Part shown: positions 7,258-15,155 of the stretch, in pieces
How the letters are laid out: each line of letters starts with the position of its first letter
Position numbering within the stretch: position 1 is the first letter of the stretch
DNA from: CAYUIS01 sp964444825
Lineage (GTDB): Bacteria; Chloroflexota; Anaerolineae; B4-G1
DNA: 25,505 bases
Assembly: GCA_964444825.1 (NCBI GenBank)
Contig: CAYUIS010000068.1
Span: 1 to 25,505 of the forward strand
Direction of reading: 5' to 3'
Notes under the pieces: model-generated
What the model was told of the DNA's origin: nothing
The model's input: only the letters and a program-made list of their open reading frames with translations
Databases searched by the model: none
Translations under genes and position numbers: made by a program

Positions 7258-8250
7258 CTAGCTCTCCTCGCCTGGGCTGCTGAGCTCGCGGAGTTGCGTA
7301 TCCAACTCCTCTGCTATGAGTTTCTTGATGCCTCCGTATAGCTCATCGCAGATTTCGGCGGCGTTGGCGCACATATTCTCGGTGATCTCGCCCAAGTCTC
7401 CCAGCGCTTCGTCCCTGTGTTCGCCAGCCAGTTGCCTGAGTTGTGTGATCAGTTGGTCCGCTTGGTCGTGTATCGATTTGTGCCGATCGGCCAGAATCAG
7501 AATCCGGTCTTCCCTGACCGCCAGGCTGATGTGCAGTTCTCTGGTCAGATCGGACATCTCCTCTTCGGGACGACGTGTCTCCATCCACTTGCCCATCTCT
7601 GTGGCCAGTCTGGCCGAGGCCCCAAAGGTTCGCCGGATATCCCGGAGGTACCCTCTCCAATCCTCTGCCGGTTTGAGCGAATCGAGCAGATCGATCTGTT
7701 CTGAGAGGATCGTGCTCAAACGATGGGCGTTGACCGCGAGATAATACCTGTCCACGTAGGTTTTGAGCTTGCCGACAGTTCTATCCATCTTGCTGAGTAT
7801 GCGCCTCCGGCGGCTGGACAGGGTGTGAATGGAGAATGAGGCGGCCCCTTCGGTACGCTGGCTTCCCTTTTCCGCTTTTCTCTCGTACTCGCCGGTCAAG
7901 TGCTCGGATGAATCGGCGTGTAAGGAGAACTGGGTCGCTTGAGTTGATTCAGGGACATCAGGCCAGACGATGTCGGGGCGTGCTTCTCTGCCAAGTCCGA
8001 CGAGATCGGCGATACGATCACGGTTGTTTAGATAGATGATCAGTTCCCTGGCTCTGGCGGGCTTGGTGTCGCCTCGCAGACTGGCGTATTCTACCCCTAG
8101 ATCGAAACAGTAGGTTTTCAGCTCTTCTTCGTCGTGTTTGGTGATGAGGATCTTGCGCAGGGCGGATCGTAGCTCACTATCCGCTGCCTTTTGCACGGAA
8201 TCCACGCTGAATGCCCGGGCGTGTATCTGGCCTGTGTCTGAATCTGTCAT
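7258..8250 (-). CDS. effector-associated (death-like) domain protein with long helical region
   Basis: Residues 27-96 carry a pattern I recognise from effector-associated domains (EAD) of bacterial conflict and signalling proteins: 'LR..L...HDEEELKTYCFDLGVEYASL..D.K..RARELI.YL..R.R...L......RPDI.W'. These small helical modules join partner proteins through homotypic contacts, often linking sensors to proteases, TIR or caspase-like effectors. The remainder (about 150-330) is predicted helical with coiled-coil character and no enzyme motif. The 330-residue form starts at ATG 8250, with AGGA upstream at a spacing of about 10. An extension to 8295 is open but has no support. The nearest same-strand partners are the two hypothetical genes downstream; no recognisable effector enzyme is encoded next to it. 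EAD subclass not determined. Confidence 0.65.
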   Translation of the reverse strand: MTDSDTGQIHARAFSVDSVQKAADSELRSALRKILITKHDEEELKTYCFDLGVEYASLRGDTKPARARELIIYLNNRDRIADLVGLGREARPDIVWPDVPESTQATQFSLHADSSEHLTGEYERKAEKGSQRTEGAASFSIHTLSSRRRRILSKMDRTVGKLKTYVDRYYLAVNAHRLSTILSEQIDLLDSLKPAEDWRGYLRDIRRTFGASARLATEMGKWMETRRPEEEMSDLTRELHISLAVREDRILILADRHKSIHDQADQLITQLRQLAGEHRDEALGDLGEITENMCANAAEICDELYGGIKKLIAEELDTQLRELSSPGEES

Positions 8251-8298
8251 ATCGGATTTTTCCTGGCCTGCGACCAACCTGGCTGGAGGCCGCAAGGG

Positions 8299-9495
8299 CT
8301 ATAGCATCTCGAGGAACGCTGCCACGCGCTCCCGTACCGCACCCTCGTTGTAGAGACGTTCGTCAGCCATGTCGGCCTCCAAGATAAGAACCGGGAGGCC
8401 GAGTTCTTTGCGCAGTCTTTCGCGCACCTTGTTCTGAGTGATGGAGAAAGGCTTGCACGAGTGGTTGGCGTGCATCACTACGCCGTCCACCTGAAAACGG
8501 AGCGCCATGTCAACGATTGTGGCCAGCCGTGTGGGTAGGTCGATGTTGATAAACACACCCGTGTACGCCTGGGCCATACCGAGGAAGGGATCCTGTGCGT
8601 CGAGTTCGACCGTCCAGGCGTTGGTGTAGGTATCGGCGACGAAGCAAGCGCCGGCGTCCATAAACGGGCGAAAGAAACGGTAAAGCCGGTACCAGATGGC
8701 GATGTTGTCCCACAAGAGGCGATATCGCTCGCCGGGCACCGCGCCGACGGACCGGGCGACGCGCTCCTCCAGTTCCGCCTTGAGGCGACGGTAGCAGCGT
8801 ATACCCTGGCGGGTTCCTCGCAACGCGACGATGGGAGCCATAGCGATAAACAGGTCGGGCGCATTGATGGGAGAGGGCCGGTGCCGGCCGAACTCGAGTA
8901 TCTCCTGCCATAGCGCGATGGCCTCTCTGGCGCGGCCGAGGACAGCGTCAAGTCTGTCAGGTCTCAAATGCTTTCCCGTAAGCGTTTCCAGCCACTCGAC
9001 GAATACGTGCAATTGATCCTCGACGTAGGTTATGATGTGTGGTTCGGCCGGGGTGGTGCGCTGGAAGGGGACATCAAGGATAAAGAGGGGGACGTCGTAG
9101 AGCGCGGCCAGCGCTTCGTACCACTTGAGGACAGTGCCACAGATGTTGCTGCAACAGATCAGCATGTCGGGGCGCGGTAAACCGTTTAGGGGCGCTAACC
9201 TGGGCTGGTGCACCGCCCCGATGTGGCAACGGGCGTAAGCGCACAGGTCGGGTGGGTAGCCGCTCGCTTCGGCCACCTGACACAGCTCCACGGCATTCCT
9301 CCGGGCTCCACACAGCGCGCCGTAATTCTCTGGATAGAGGGTGGAGATGGACATCGCCTCCAGGATCTCGACCGGCGCCCCGCTGGTGACGTAGGCCAAT
9401 GGTTGGACTCGTGCCAGCGCCTTGCGCTGGAGGTAGTAGCGCGTCATCACGCTGTTGATCTCTTTGAGCGACTGGAGCCGCGGGTACGTGGGCAT
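8299..9495 (-). CDS. 2-hydroxyacyl-CoA dehydratase / benzoyl-CoA reductase-family FeS subunit (second subunit)
   Basis: The 398-residue protein belongs to the HgdB/FldB/BcrB-type family, whose subunits each hold an FeS cluster and carry out radical dehydration of 2-hydroxyacyl-CoA or reduction of aryl-CoA. Likely cluster ligands are Cys in YARCHIG, in MLICCSNICGTVLKW and in HANHSCKPFS. The C-terminus has the family pattern LGLPVLILEADMADERLYNEGAVRERVAAFLEML. I chose ATG 9495 because GGTGAG lies seven bases upstream; an upstream ATG at 9510 has no ribosome site. It follows the other subunit gene by 52 bases, giving the order activase, subunit, subunit. The substrate cannot be read from sequence; no CoA-transferase or ligase gene lies nearby. 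Confidence 0.85.
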   Translation of the reverse strand: MPTYPRLQSLKEINSVMTRYYLQRKALARVQPLAYVTSGAPVEILEAMSISTLYPENYGALCGARRNAVELCQVAEASGYPPDLCAYARCHIGAVHQPRLAPLNGLPRPDMLICCSNICGTVLKWYEALAALYDVPLFILDVPFQRTTPAEPHIITYVEDQLHVFVEWLETLTGKHLRPDRLDAVLGRAREAIALWQEILEFGRHRPSPINAPDLFIAMAPIVALRGTRQGIRCYRRLKAELEERVARSVGAVPGERYRLLWDNIAIWYRLYRFFRPFMDAGACFVADTYTNAWTVELDAQDPFLGMAQAYTGVFINIDLPTRLATIVDMALRFQVDGVVMHANHSCKPFSITQNKVRERLRKELGLPVLILEADMADERLYNEGAVRERVAAFLEML

Positions 9496-9547
9496 GTTGA
9501 TTCTCACCATCGGCGGTCCGAGAAAAGGCTTGCTCGAACCTGGTTTC

Positions 9548-10672
9548 CTAGTGTGTTATCATCTCCCTGAATGCCTCCACACGGGTGCGCAGTTGGCCGG
9601 TCTGGGATGCTTGCTCCAATTCGAGCAGTAGGTGAGGCAGACCGATCCGGTCAAGGGCGTGGCGCATCTGGACATAGTCGAACCCGTGGGGATCGCAGAA
9701 CTTTTGTCTGGCAAAGACGACGCCGTCGGCGTGTCGCTCCTGGGCCAGTGACAGCAGATGGTCAGTGCGGGCACCTAGTCGGTGATGTTTGGTCGGGGTC
9801 GGCAGGAGGGCCAAAAGCCGATCGGCCAGGGAGCCCAGGGGCTCAGCGTCCTCGGCAGCGTCCACGCCAAAGTATCGTTCCCCCAGGTCGAACAGGTCGC
9901 CAACCACGTGAACGCCGGCCTGATCCAGAACCTCAAAGAGGGCAAGATCGCCCAAGGCTGGGCCGACCAGCAGCACGCGAGGCAAGCATCGTCGGTCGCT
10001 GGCAGGAGATTGCTGCGTCGCTTTGCTCCTCGCAATGACGATCGAATCGTTATCCAGTACCGGAGTCAGATGGTCGATATAGGCTTCCTTTGGCATCTCA
10101 AAGGCCGCCCGCACACGCTCATAGAGGGCGGAGGCGGTCCATCCATCTGGTTGAAATGTAGAACCGGCGCGGGTGTAGAGACGGCGCACCAGGCTGCGGG
10201 CGCGGTTGAACAGTGCGATGCTTTCGTTTAGCGCACCATCGGAGATGGCCTGGCCGGTCAGGGCCTCGATGCGCTGCTGTAACGACCTCAGTTCCGCCAG
10301 GAGGTAGGTGTGGGCAGCGGGGCCATCTAGGCGGAGCGGCATCCCAAAGTGAAGGCAGGGGATCCCCGGAACGTTCCAGGGCCAGAGATCGGCCAGGCCC
10401 TGAGTCGTGTCGCAGGTCTTGGCCAGGGCCATCGCGGCCAAACCGTCGAGTTCCCCCGCCAGAGCCTGGTCGAGCACTGAGCCGACAATCCAGCAGGTGA
10501 AGCTGGGTAGATGGGCGCGGGCAAAACCGCGATCCTGGGATGTGGGAAAGATAAACAGAGGGGTAAAGCCCGCCGCGTGAAAGAGCTCCTCGGGGATGTA
10601 GGCCGTGATGAAGCCAAGAGGAGACGGGAAATCGCGGATCGCTGCCTGCAAGGTGTGGGTCACGGTTTGCAT
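9548..10672 (-). CDS. 2-hydroxyacyl-CoA dehydratase / benzoyl-CoA reductase-family FeS subunit (first subunit)
   Basis: A member of the same family as its downstream neighbour, about 374 residues. It has the N-terminal AYIPEELFHAAGFTPLFIF pattern, CDTTQGLADLW, and a C-terminal KFCDPHGFDYVQMRHALD plus GQLRTRVEAFREMI. Together these are diagnostic of the HgdB/FldB group; the Cys residues are likely FeS ligands. Oddly, just before the LPRVLLVGPALGD strand that opens the C-terminal domain sits IVIARSKATQQSPASD, the translation of a dispersed repeat at 10001-10040. The start is uncertain: ATG 10672 fits family length, while a GTG at 10696 lies only 4 bases after the activase stop. Neither has a strong ribosome site. 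Confidence 0.85.
   Translation of the reverse strand: MQTVTHTLQAAIRDFPSPLGFITAYIPEELFHAAGFTPLFIFPTSQDRGFARAHLPSFTCWIVGSVLDQALAGELDGLAAMALAKTCDTTQGLADLWPWNVPGIPCLHFGMPLRLDGPAAHTYLLAELRSLQQRIEALTGQAISDGALNESIALFNRARSLVRRLYTRAGSTFQPDGWTASALYERVRAAFEMPKEAYIDHLTPVLDNDSIVIARSKATQQSPASDRRCLPRVLLVGPALGDLALFEVLDQAGVHVVGDLFDLGERYFGVDAAEDAEPLGSLADRLLALLPTPTKHHRLGARTDHLLSLAQERHADGVVFARQKFCDPHGFDYVQMRHALDRIGLPHLLLELEQASQTGQLRTRVEAFREMITH
10001..10040. repeat. dispersed repeat element inserted in frame within a coding gene
   Basis: The stretch GGCAGGAGATTGCTGCGTCGC followed by TTTGCTCCTCGCAATGACG matches a short element I know as multi-copy in many bacterial genomes, usually intergenic and often read as 'VIARSEATKQSP'. 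It has terminal inverted bases ATTGC (10009-10013) and GCAAT (10032-10036). Here it lies inside the 9548-10672 gene without breaking the frame. Only one copy is seen in this window. Confidence 0.7.
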
Positions 10673-10700
10673 GTCTGTCGATATCCAGGAAACCACACGT

Positions 10701-11465
10701 TCACTCGCGGGCGATGAGGGCAGCCCCGATCGCGCCCGCCAACTGGGCCAGTTCGGGAACGACGATGTGATGCTTCAGCTTTTCCTCCAGCATACGGGCA
10801 ACGCCATCGTTGCGGGCCACTCCACCGGTGAAAACGACGCTATCGCGCACTGGGATACGTGCGACCATCGTGGCCACGCGGGCGGCGATGGCGTCGTGGA
10901 GGCCGGCGATGACTTCGGCCTTGGGCACCCCACTGGCCACGTGAGTGATGACCTCTGACTCTGCGAACACGGTGCAGGTGCTCGATATCTGGGCCCGGTG
11001 CGGCGCAGAGAGGGCGATGGGGCCAAAGTCGACCAGATCTGTCTCCAGTGCGTGGGCCATCACCTCGAGAAACCGGCCGGTGCCGGCGGCGCACTTGTCG
11101 TTCATCACAAAGTCGAGCACTTTGCCATCTGCACCCACGGAGATGGCCTTGCTATCCTGGCCGCCGATGTCTATCACCGTGTGCACGTCGGGGCAAAGGA
11201 AAAACGCGCCCCGGGCGTGGCAGGTGATCTCGGTGACGGTGCGATCTGCGTTGGGAACCTGGATCCGACCATAGCCGGTGCCGACCAGGCGGGCGATCTC
11301 CTCCCGGGTGAGCTCCGCCTGTGCCAAGGCCTGATCCAGAGCCTTGGTGGCAGCAGCACTCCGCTCGTATCCAGCAAGGATGACGGCTGTAGCGAGTAGG
11401 TCATCACCGTCGAAAACGGCTGCCTTGGCGGTGATCGCGCCCACGTCCACGCCTGCCGTGACCAT
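10701..11465 (-). CDS. ATP-dependent activase of 2-hydroxyacyl-CoA dehydratase (HgdC/BadF type)
   Basis: The 254-residue protein is an ASKHA-fold ATPase that feeds high-potential electrons to its dehydratase partner on ATP hydrolysis. Visible motifs are GVDVGAITAKAAVF (residues 5-18), GTGYGR (62-67), DIGGQDSKAI (99-108), NDKCAAGTGRF (122-132) and FTGGVARNDGVARML (212-226). C125 and C164 (in SSTCTVFAESEV) correspond to the two ligands per subunit that hold the bridging [4Fe-4S] cluster of the homodimer. Length matches HgdC. The ATG at 11465 begins just before the first phosphate motif; the longer open frame to 11630 would run into the divergent gene and lacks family similarity. No Shine-Dalgarno is present; the promoter position suggests a leaderless message. 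Confidence 0.9.
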   Translation of the reverse strand: MVTAGVDVGAITAKAAVFDGDDLLATAVILAGYERSAAATKALDQALAQAELTREEIARLVGTGYGRIQVPNADRTVTEITCHARGAFFLCPDVHTVIDIGGQDSKAISVGADGKVLDFVMNDKCAAGTGRFLEVMAHALETDLVDFGPIALSAPHRAQISSTCTVFAESEVITHVASGVPKAEVIAGLHDAIAARVATMVARIPVRDSVVFTGGVARNDGVARMLEEKLKHHIVVPELAQLAGAIGAALIARE

Positions 11466-11472
11466 GGCGCTA

Positions 11473-11500
11473 ATGGTACGCGAATCAGGCCAGATGTCAA
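11473..11500 (-). promoter_or_regulatory. sigma70-like promoter for the dehydratase operon, predicted leaderless
   Basis: On the minus strand a perfect TTGACA (11500-11495), a 16-base spacer and TACCAT (11478-11473, 4 of 6) precede the activase ATG. Only 7 bases separate the -10 from the A of ATG 11465, so transcription would begin at or within a base or two of the start codon. Confidence 0.6.
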
Positions 11501-11585
11501 GCAGAGGTGGTTTCTCTTTTTTGCCTTTCTCTGATCTGGTGCGGGGCGAAGGGCAGCGGATCTGATCGGGTTTTCGATGGGATGT

Positions 11586-11614
11586 TTGTGCAACCAGGCC
11601 CGTTGGGCTATAAT
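11586..11614 (+). promoter_or_regulatory. promoter for the PaaI-type thioesterase gene
   Basis: A consensus -10 TATAAT (11609-11614) lies 17 bases after a weak -35, TTGTGC (11586-11591). Transcription would start near 11621, giving a leader of about 12 bases that contains the GAGGA ribosome site before ATG 11633. Confidence 0.5.
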
Positions 11615-11632
11615 GTCGGGCGAGGATCAATT

Positions 11633-12097
11633 ATGGATAAGCAACCCAATTCGCGCATGTGTTTCGTCTGTGGTGTTCAGAACCCGGTCGGCCTGAAGAT
11701 AACCTTCTACGAGGATCACGAGGCGGAGCAAGTGCGCGTCAACTTTACCGTCCCGGACGCCTACCAGGGCTATCCTGGCGTCGTGCACGGGGGTATCGTC
11801 TCGGCCATCCTGGACGAGGTCTCCGGTCGGACGGTGCTGTTGCACGGCTCTGACGACGACCTGATGGCTACCCTGCGGCTCACGATCCGTTTTCGTCGCC
11901 CGACGCCCACCGAGACCCCGCTGACGGCCGTGGGATGGTTAGAGCGGAAAAGCGGGCGCGGAGCGCGGGTGGCCGGCGAGATTCGTCTGCCCGACGGCAC
12001 CGTCACCGCCGAGTGTGAGGCGACCCTGGTCAACGTGCCCGCCGAGTTCCGTACGAGCTGGGAGAACGAAAAGCAGTACTGGAAGGTATACGAGTAG
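11633..12097 (+). CDS. PaaI-family hotdog-fold thioesterase
   Basis: The 154-residue protein has the N-terminal CFVCGVQNPVGLKITFY signature of this thioesterase group and the hotdog-helix segment VVHGGIVSAILDEVSGRTVL, where the HGG and Asp positions form the acyl-CoA thioesterase site. It probably hydrolyses an acyl- or aryl-CoA in the cytoplasm. ATG 11633 has GAGGA at a good spacing and directly precedes conserved residues. It is divergent from the 2-hydroxyacyl-CoA dehydratase operon, and both act on CoA thioesters, so a shared pathway is plausible but unproven. The stop codon TAG (12095-12097) is the last sequence before the second scaffold gap. Confidence 0.85.
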   Translation: MDKQPNSRMCFVCGVQNPVGLKITFYEDHEAEQVRVNFTVPDAYQGYPGVVHGGIVSAILDEVSGRTVLLHGSDDDLMATLRLTIRFRRPTPTETPLTAVGWLERKSGRGARVAGEIRLPDGTVTAECEATLVNVPAEFRTSWENEKQYWKVYE

Positions 12098-12197
12098 NNN
12101 NNNNNNNNNNNNNNNNNNNNNNNNNNNNNNNNNNNNNNNNNNNNNNNNNNNNNNNNNNNNNNNNNNNNNNNNNNNNNNNNNNNNNNNNNNNNNNNNN
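12098..12197. other. scaffold gap (100 N), size unknown
   Basis: Exactly 100 N between the convergent ends of the thioesterase gene and mreB. Unlike the first gap, the two edges share no sequence, so unknown sequence is missing here. Both flanking genes end properly with stop codons outside the gap. Confidence 0.95.
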
Positions 12198-12201
12198 TAC
12201 A

Positions 12202-13206
12202 CTACAGACCGGGGATCGTGCGGCGGAGTATTTCGTATTGTTCGAGGGCCTTGCCGGCCCCTAGCGCCACGCAGGCAATGGGGGCGTCAGCGACATAGGC
12301 CGGAACGCCGGTCTCACGGGTGATCAGCTCGTCCAACTTTCGCAGCATAGCGGTGCCGCCCACCAACACCATACCCCGGTCGATGATGTCGGACGCCAAC
12401 TCGGGCGGCGTTCTCTCTAGCACCGCCTTGACCACGCCGATGATCGCCCCGAGAGGTTCGGTCAGCGCCTCGGTCACTTCCTCGGAGGTGATGGTGATCG
12501 TACGAGGCAAGCCAGCCACCTGGTCGCGGCCCTGCACCTCCATCTCCAGATCCTCGTCCAGCGGTATTGCCGAGCCGATGCGCAGCTTGATCTGCTCCGC
12601 CGTCGGCTGGCCGATCATCAGGTTGTACTTGCGGCGGATATAGCCAGCGATGGCCTCATCCAGGCGCAAACCGGCCACGCGGACCGAATTCGCCACCACG
12701 ATTCCATTGACCGAGATGACGGCAGCCTCTGACGCCCCTCCTCCCATGTCCACGATCATGTTGCCGGAAGCGGTATGGATGGGCAGGCCAGCACCGATAG
12801 CCCCAGCCATTGGCTCCGGTATGAGGTGGGCCCGGCTGGCGCCAGCCTCCAGCGCCGCTTCCCTCACGGCACGTTTTTCGACGCTCGTCACGCCATACGG
12901 CACGCTGATCATCACCCGCGGCTTGAACAGGCCTATACCCCCAGTGGCCTTGCGGATAAAGTACTCCAACATACGCTGTGTGACGCGGTAGTCGGCGATG
13001 ACGCCGTTGCGGAGTGGTCGTATGACCTCAATGGCTTCCGGCGTGCGCCCCAACATAGCTCTGGCTTCCTCACCGACGGCGACGATCTTGTTTTCCTCGG
13101 AGGAAACGGCGACGACGGAGGGTTCCTGTAGGACTATACCCCGCCCTCGTACGTGCACCAATACGTTGACGGTACCCAGGTCAATTCCTAGTTCTTTAGC
13201 AAACAT
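12202..13206 (-). CDS. mreB: rod shape-determining actin homologue MreB
   Basis: The 334-residue product is full length for MreB. It begins GIDLGTVNVLVHVRGRGIVL (phosphate-1 region, with Val replacing the common Ala and Thr of GTANTLV). It contains DMGGGASEAAVISVNGIV (phosphate-2), EPMAGAIGAGLPI, and MVLVGGTAMLRKLDEL (adenosine region). MreB polymerises under the membrane and positions the cell-wall elongation machinery. ATG 13206 has AAGG seven bases upstream and lies 15 bases after the atpC stop, so it is likely co-transcribed with the F1-ATPase genes. It could equally be an MreB paralogue such as Mbl. mreC/mreD, if adjacent, would lie within or beyond the gap. Confidence 0.92.
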   Translation of the reverse strand: MFAKELGIDLGTVNVLVHVRGRGIVLQEPSVVAVSSEENKIVAVGEEARAMLGRTPEAIEVIRPLRNGVIADYRVTQRMLEYFIRKATGGIGLFKPRVMISVPYGVTSVEKRAVREAALEAGASRAHLIPEPMAGAIGAGLPIHTASGNMIVDMGGGASEAAVISVNGIVVANSVRVAGLRLDEAIAGYIRRKYNLMIGQPTAEQIKLRIGSAIPLDEDLEMEVQGRDQVAGLPRTITITSEEVTEALTEPLGAIIGVVKAVLERTPPELASDIIDRGMVLVGGTAMLRKLDELITRETGVPAYVADAPIACVALGAGKALEQYEILRRTIPGL

Positions 13207-13221
13207 CCAGTTGCCTTTCAG

Positions 13222-13671
13222 CTATCGGCTGTCGCCTGGCCCGGGCTGCGACGGGGGCGTGGGTGGTCGGCGGCGCCGGCGTCTGGCTACCTTGAGCCGC
13301 ACGTCCGAGCGCTGAAGCGCAACCTCAGTCAGTCGACGCTCCTCCGGTGGAGCCTGAGTCAACATCTCGGCCGCTCGCTGGCGGGCTTCCTGTGCCCGTT
13401 CGATATCGATCTCTTCAGCTCGCTCTGCCATGTCAGCTAGGACCATCACTTTGTGTGGCAGGACGTGCATAAAGCCGCCGTGAATAGCGAAAAAGTACTC
13501 CTCATCGCCGACCCGGGCGCACAGCTCGCCATCTGCCAACTGGGTAATCAGCGGTATGTGGTTGGGCAGAATGCCCAGTTGGCCGTCGATGCCCGGTGCA
13601 AGAACCATGTCGACCTCGCCGCTATACAATTCTCTCTCTGGAGAAACGATGGTCAGTGTTAGTCCGTTCAC
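13222..13671 (-). CDS. atpC: F1F0 ATP synthase epsilon subunit
   Basis: The 149-residue product has the epsilon beta-sandwich, with LTIVSPERELYSGEVDMVLAPG and GQLGILPNHIPLIT, then the helical C-terminal hairpin (AERAEEIDIERAQEARQRAAEML) that can inhibit rotation. It is slightly longer than usual because of a basic, proline-rich tail (RRRRRPPTPPSQ...). Translation probably starts at GTG 13671, with AAGGGG seven bases upstream. It follows atpD by 31 bases and precedes mreB by 15. Confidence 0.92.
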   Translation of the reverse strand: MNGLTLTIVSPERELYSGEVDMVLAPGIDGQLGILPNHIPLITQLADGELCARVGDEEYFFAIHGGFMHVLPHKVMVLADMAERAEEIDIERAQEARQRAAEMLTQAPPEERRLTEVALQRSDVRLKVARRRRRRPPTPPSQPGPGDSR

Positions 13672-13702
13672 ACGTTAACCCCTTCTTGACCCCGCGATCG
13701 GG

Positions 13703-15094
13703 CTACATTTGGCGCCCTTTCTCGATTGCTTCGTCTATCGTTCCGACCATGTAGAACGCATCTTCGGGCAGGTCATCGTGCTTGCCGTCAAGTATCTCGC
13801 GGAAACCACGGACGGTATCTTCGATGGAGACGTAACGCCCGGCCTGCCCTGTGTACCGCTCGGCGACGAACATTGGTTGTGAAAAGAACTTTTCGATACG
13901 GCGTGCCCGGTGCACGCTCATCCTGTCATCCTCCGATAGCTCCTCGATGCCCAGGATGGCGATTATGTCCTGGAGGTCCATATAACGCTGCAACACCTGC
14001 TGTACATCACGGGCGGTGTTGTAGTGCTCCTCTCCCACGATGTGAGGGTCGAGGATGCGCGACGTAGACGTCAGCGGGTCCGCAGCCGGATAGATTCCTT
14101 TGGCGACGATAGCCCGATCGAGCGTGATGGTCGCGTCCAGATGGGCAAAGGTCGCCACCGGACCGGGATCCGAATAGTCGTCTGCTGGCACGTAGACGGC
14201 CTGCATTGAGGTAATGGAACCCCGGTCAGTGGTGGTGATGCGCTCCTGAAGCTCACCCATATCGGTGCCCAATGTGGGCTGATAGCCCACCGCGCTGGGC
14301 ATGCGTCCCAGCAATGCCGAAACCTCCATGCCTGCCATCACAAAGCGGTAGATATTATCGATGAACAACAGCACGTCCATGCCCTGATCGCGAAAGTACT
14401 CGGCCTGGGTCACGCCCGTCAGACCCACGCGGAAGCGCACCCCTGGAGGCTCGTTCATCTGCCCAAAGACCATCACCGTGCGGTCGATCACGCCCATCTC
14501 ACTGAGCGTGTTGTAGAACTCGGTCCCCTCACGGCTTCGCTCTCCGACGCCAGCAAAGACAGAGACGCCCTCGTGATACTCAGCCATCGTGTACATCAAC
14601 TCGGTGACGACGATGGTCTTGCCCACACCAGCGCCGCCAAAGACCCCCGTCTTTCCGCCCCGGGTGAATGGGGCGACCAGGTCAATCACCTTGAGCCCGG
14701 TCTCGTGAAACTCGCTCTGGGTGGATTGATCCTTGAACAAAGGAGCAAGACGGTGGATGGGATAACGTTCGGTCGTCTCCACCGGGCCCTTGTCGTCGAT
14801 CGGTTCGCCCAGAACGTTCAAGAGGCGGCCCAGCGAGGGCTCTCCTACCGGCACCGAGATCGGTTTGCCGGTGTTGACGACGGGCATACCGCGCTGCAGG
14901 CCATCCGTCGTATCCATCGCCACACAGCGTACCCAGTTGTTCGGCAGTTGTTGTTCAACCTCCAGCACCAGTTTGTGATCGTTTATCGGGACCTCTAGGG
15001 CGACAAAGATCTCTGGAAGTTGCCTGGGTGGGAAGGCTACATCCACTACCGCGCCTTTGACTTGTACGATGTGGCCAAGCGGCCGTGTGCTCAT
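13703..15094 (-). CDS. atpD: F1F0 ATP synthase beta subunit
   Basis: The 463-residue catalytic subunit has Walker A GGAGVGKT at 153-160, the GERSREG segment with catalytic Glu at 184-190, Walker B region LLFIDNIYRF at about 242-251 (Tyr where FRF is usual), and PSAVGYQPTL. Length is normal. ATG 15094 has GAGGAG upstream at good spacing. It lies 61 bases after atpG in an atpA-G-D-C order. Confidence 0.97.
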   Translation of the reverse strand: MSTRPLGHIVQVKGAVVDVAFPPRQLPEIFVALEVPINDHKLVLEVEQQLPNNWVRCVAMDTTDGLQRGMPVVNTGKPISVPVGEPSLGRLLNVLGEPIDDKGPVETTERYPIHRLAPLFKDQSTQSEFHETGLKVIDLVAPFTRGGKTGVFGGAGVGKTIVVTELMYTMAEYHEGVSVFAGVGERSREGTEFYNTLSEMGVIDRTVMVFGQMNEPPGVRFRVGLTGVTQAEYFRDQGMDVLLFIDNIYRFVMAGMEVSALLGRMPSAVGYQPTLGTDMGELQERITTTDRGSITSMQAVYVPADDYSDPGPVATFAHLDATITLDRAIVAKGIYPAADPLTSTSRILDPHIVGEEHYNTARDVQQVLQRYMDLQDIIAILGIEELSEDDRMSVHRARRIEKFFSQPMFVAERYTGQAGRYVSIEDTVRGFREILDGKHDDLPEDAFYMVGTIDEAIEKGRQM

Positions 15095-15155
15095 GTGACT
15101 CTCCTCATAAACAGACTGCGGGTAAACGTTCGCTCCTCTGAGTTGCGACCGGCGC

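Noticed and set aside
11466..11630. N-terminal extension of the activase up to 11630
   Set aside because: It would cover the divergent promoters, lacks family similarity and is longer than any typical activase; ATG 11465 fits.
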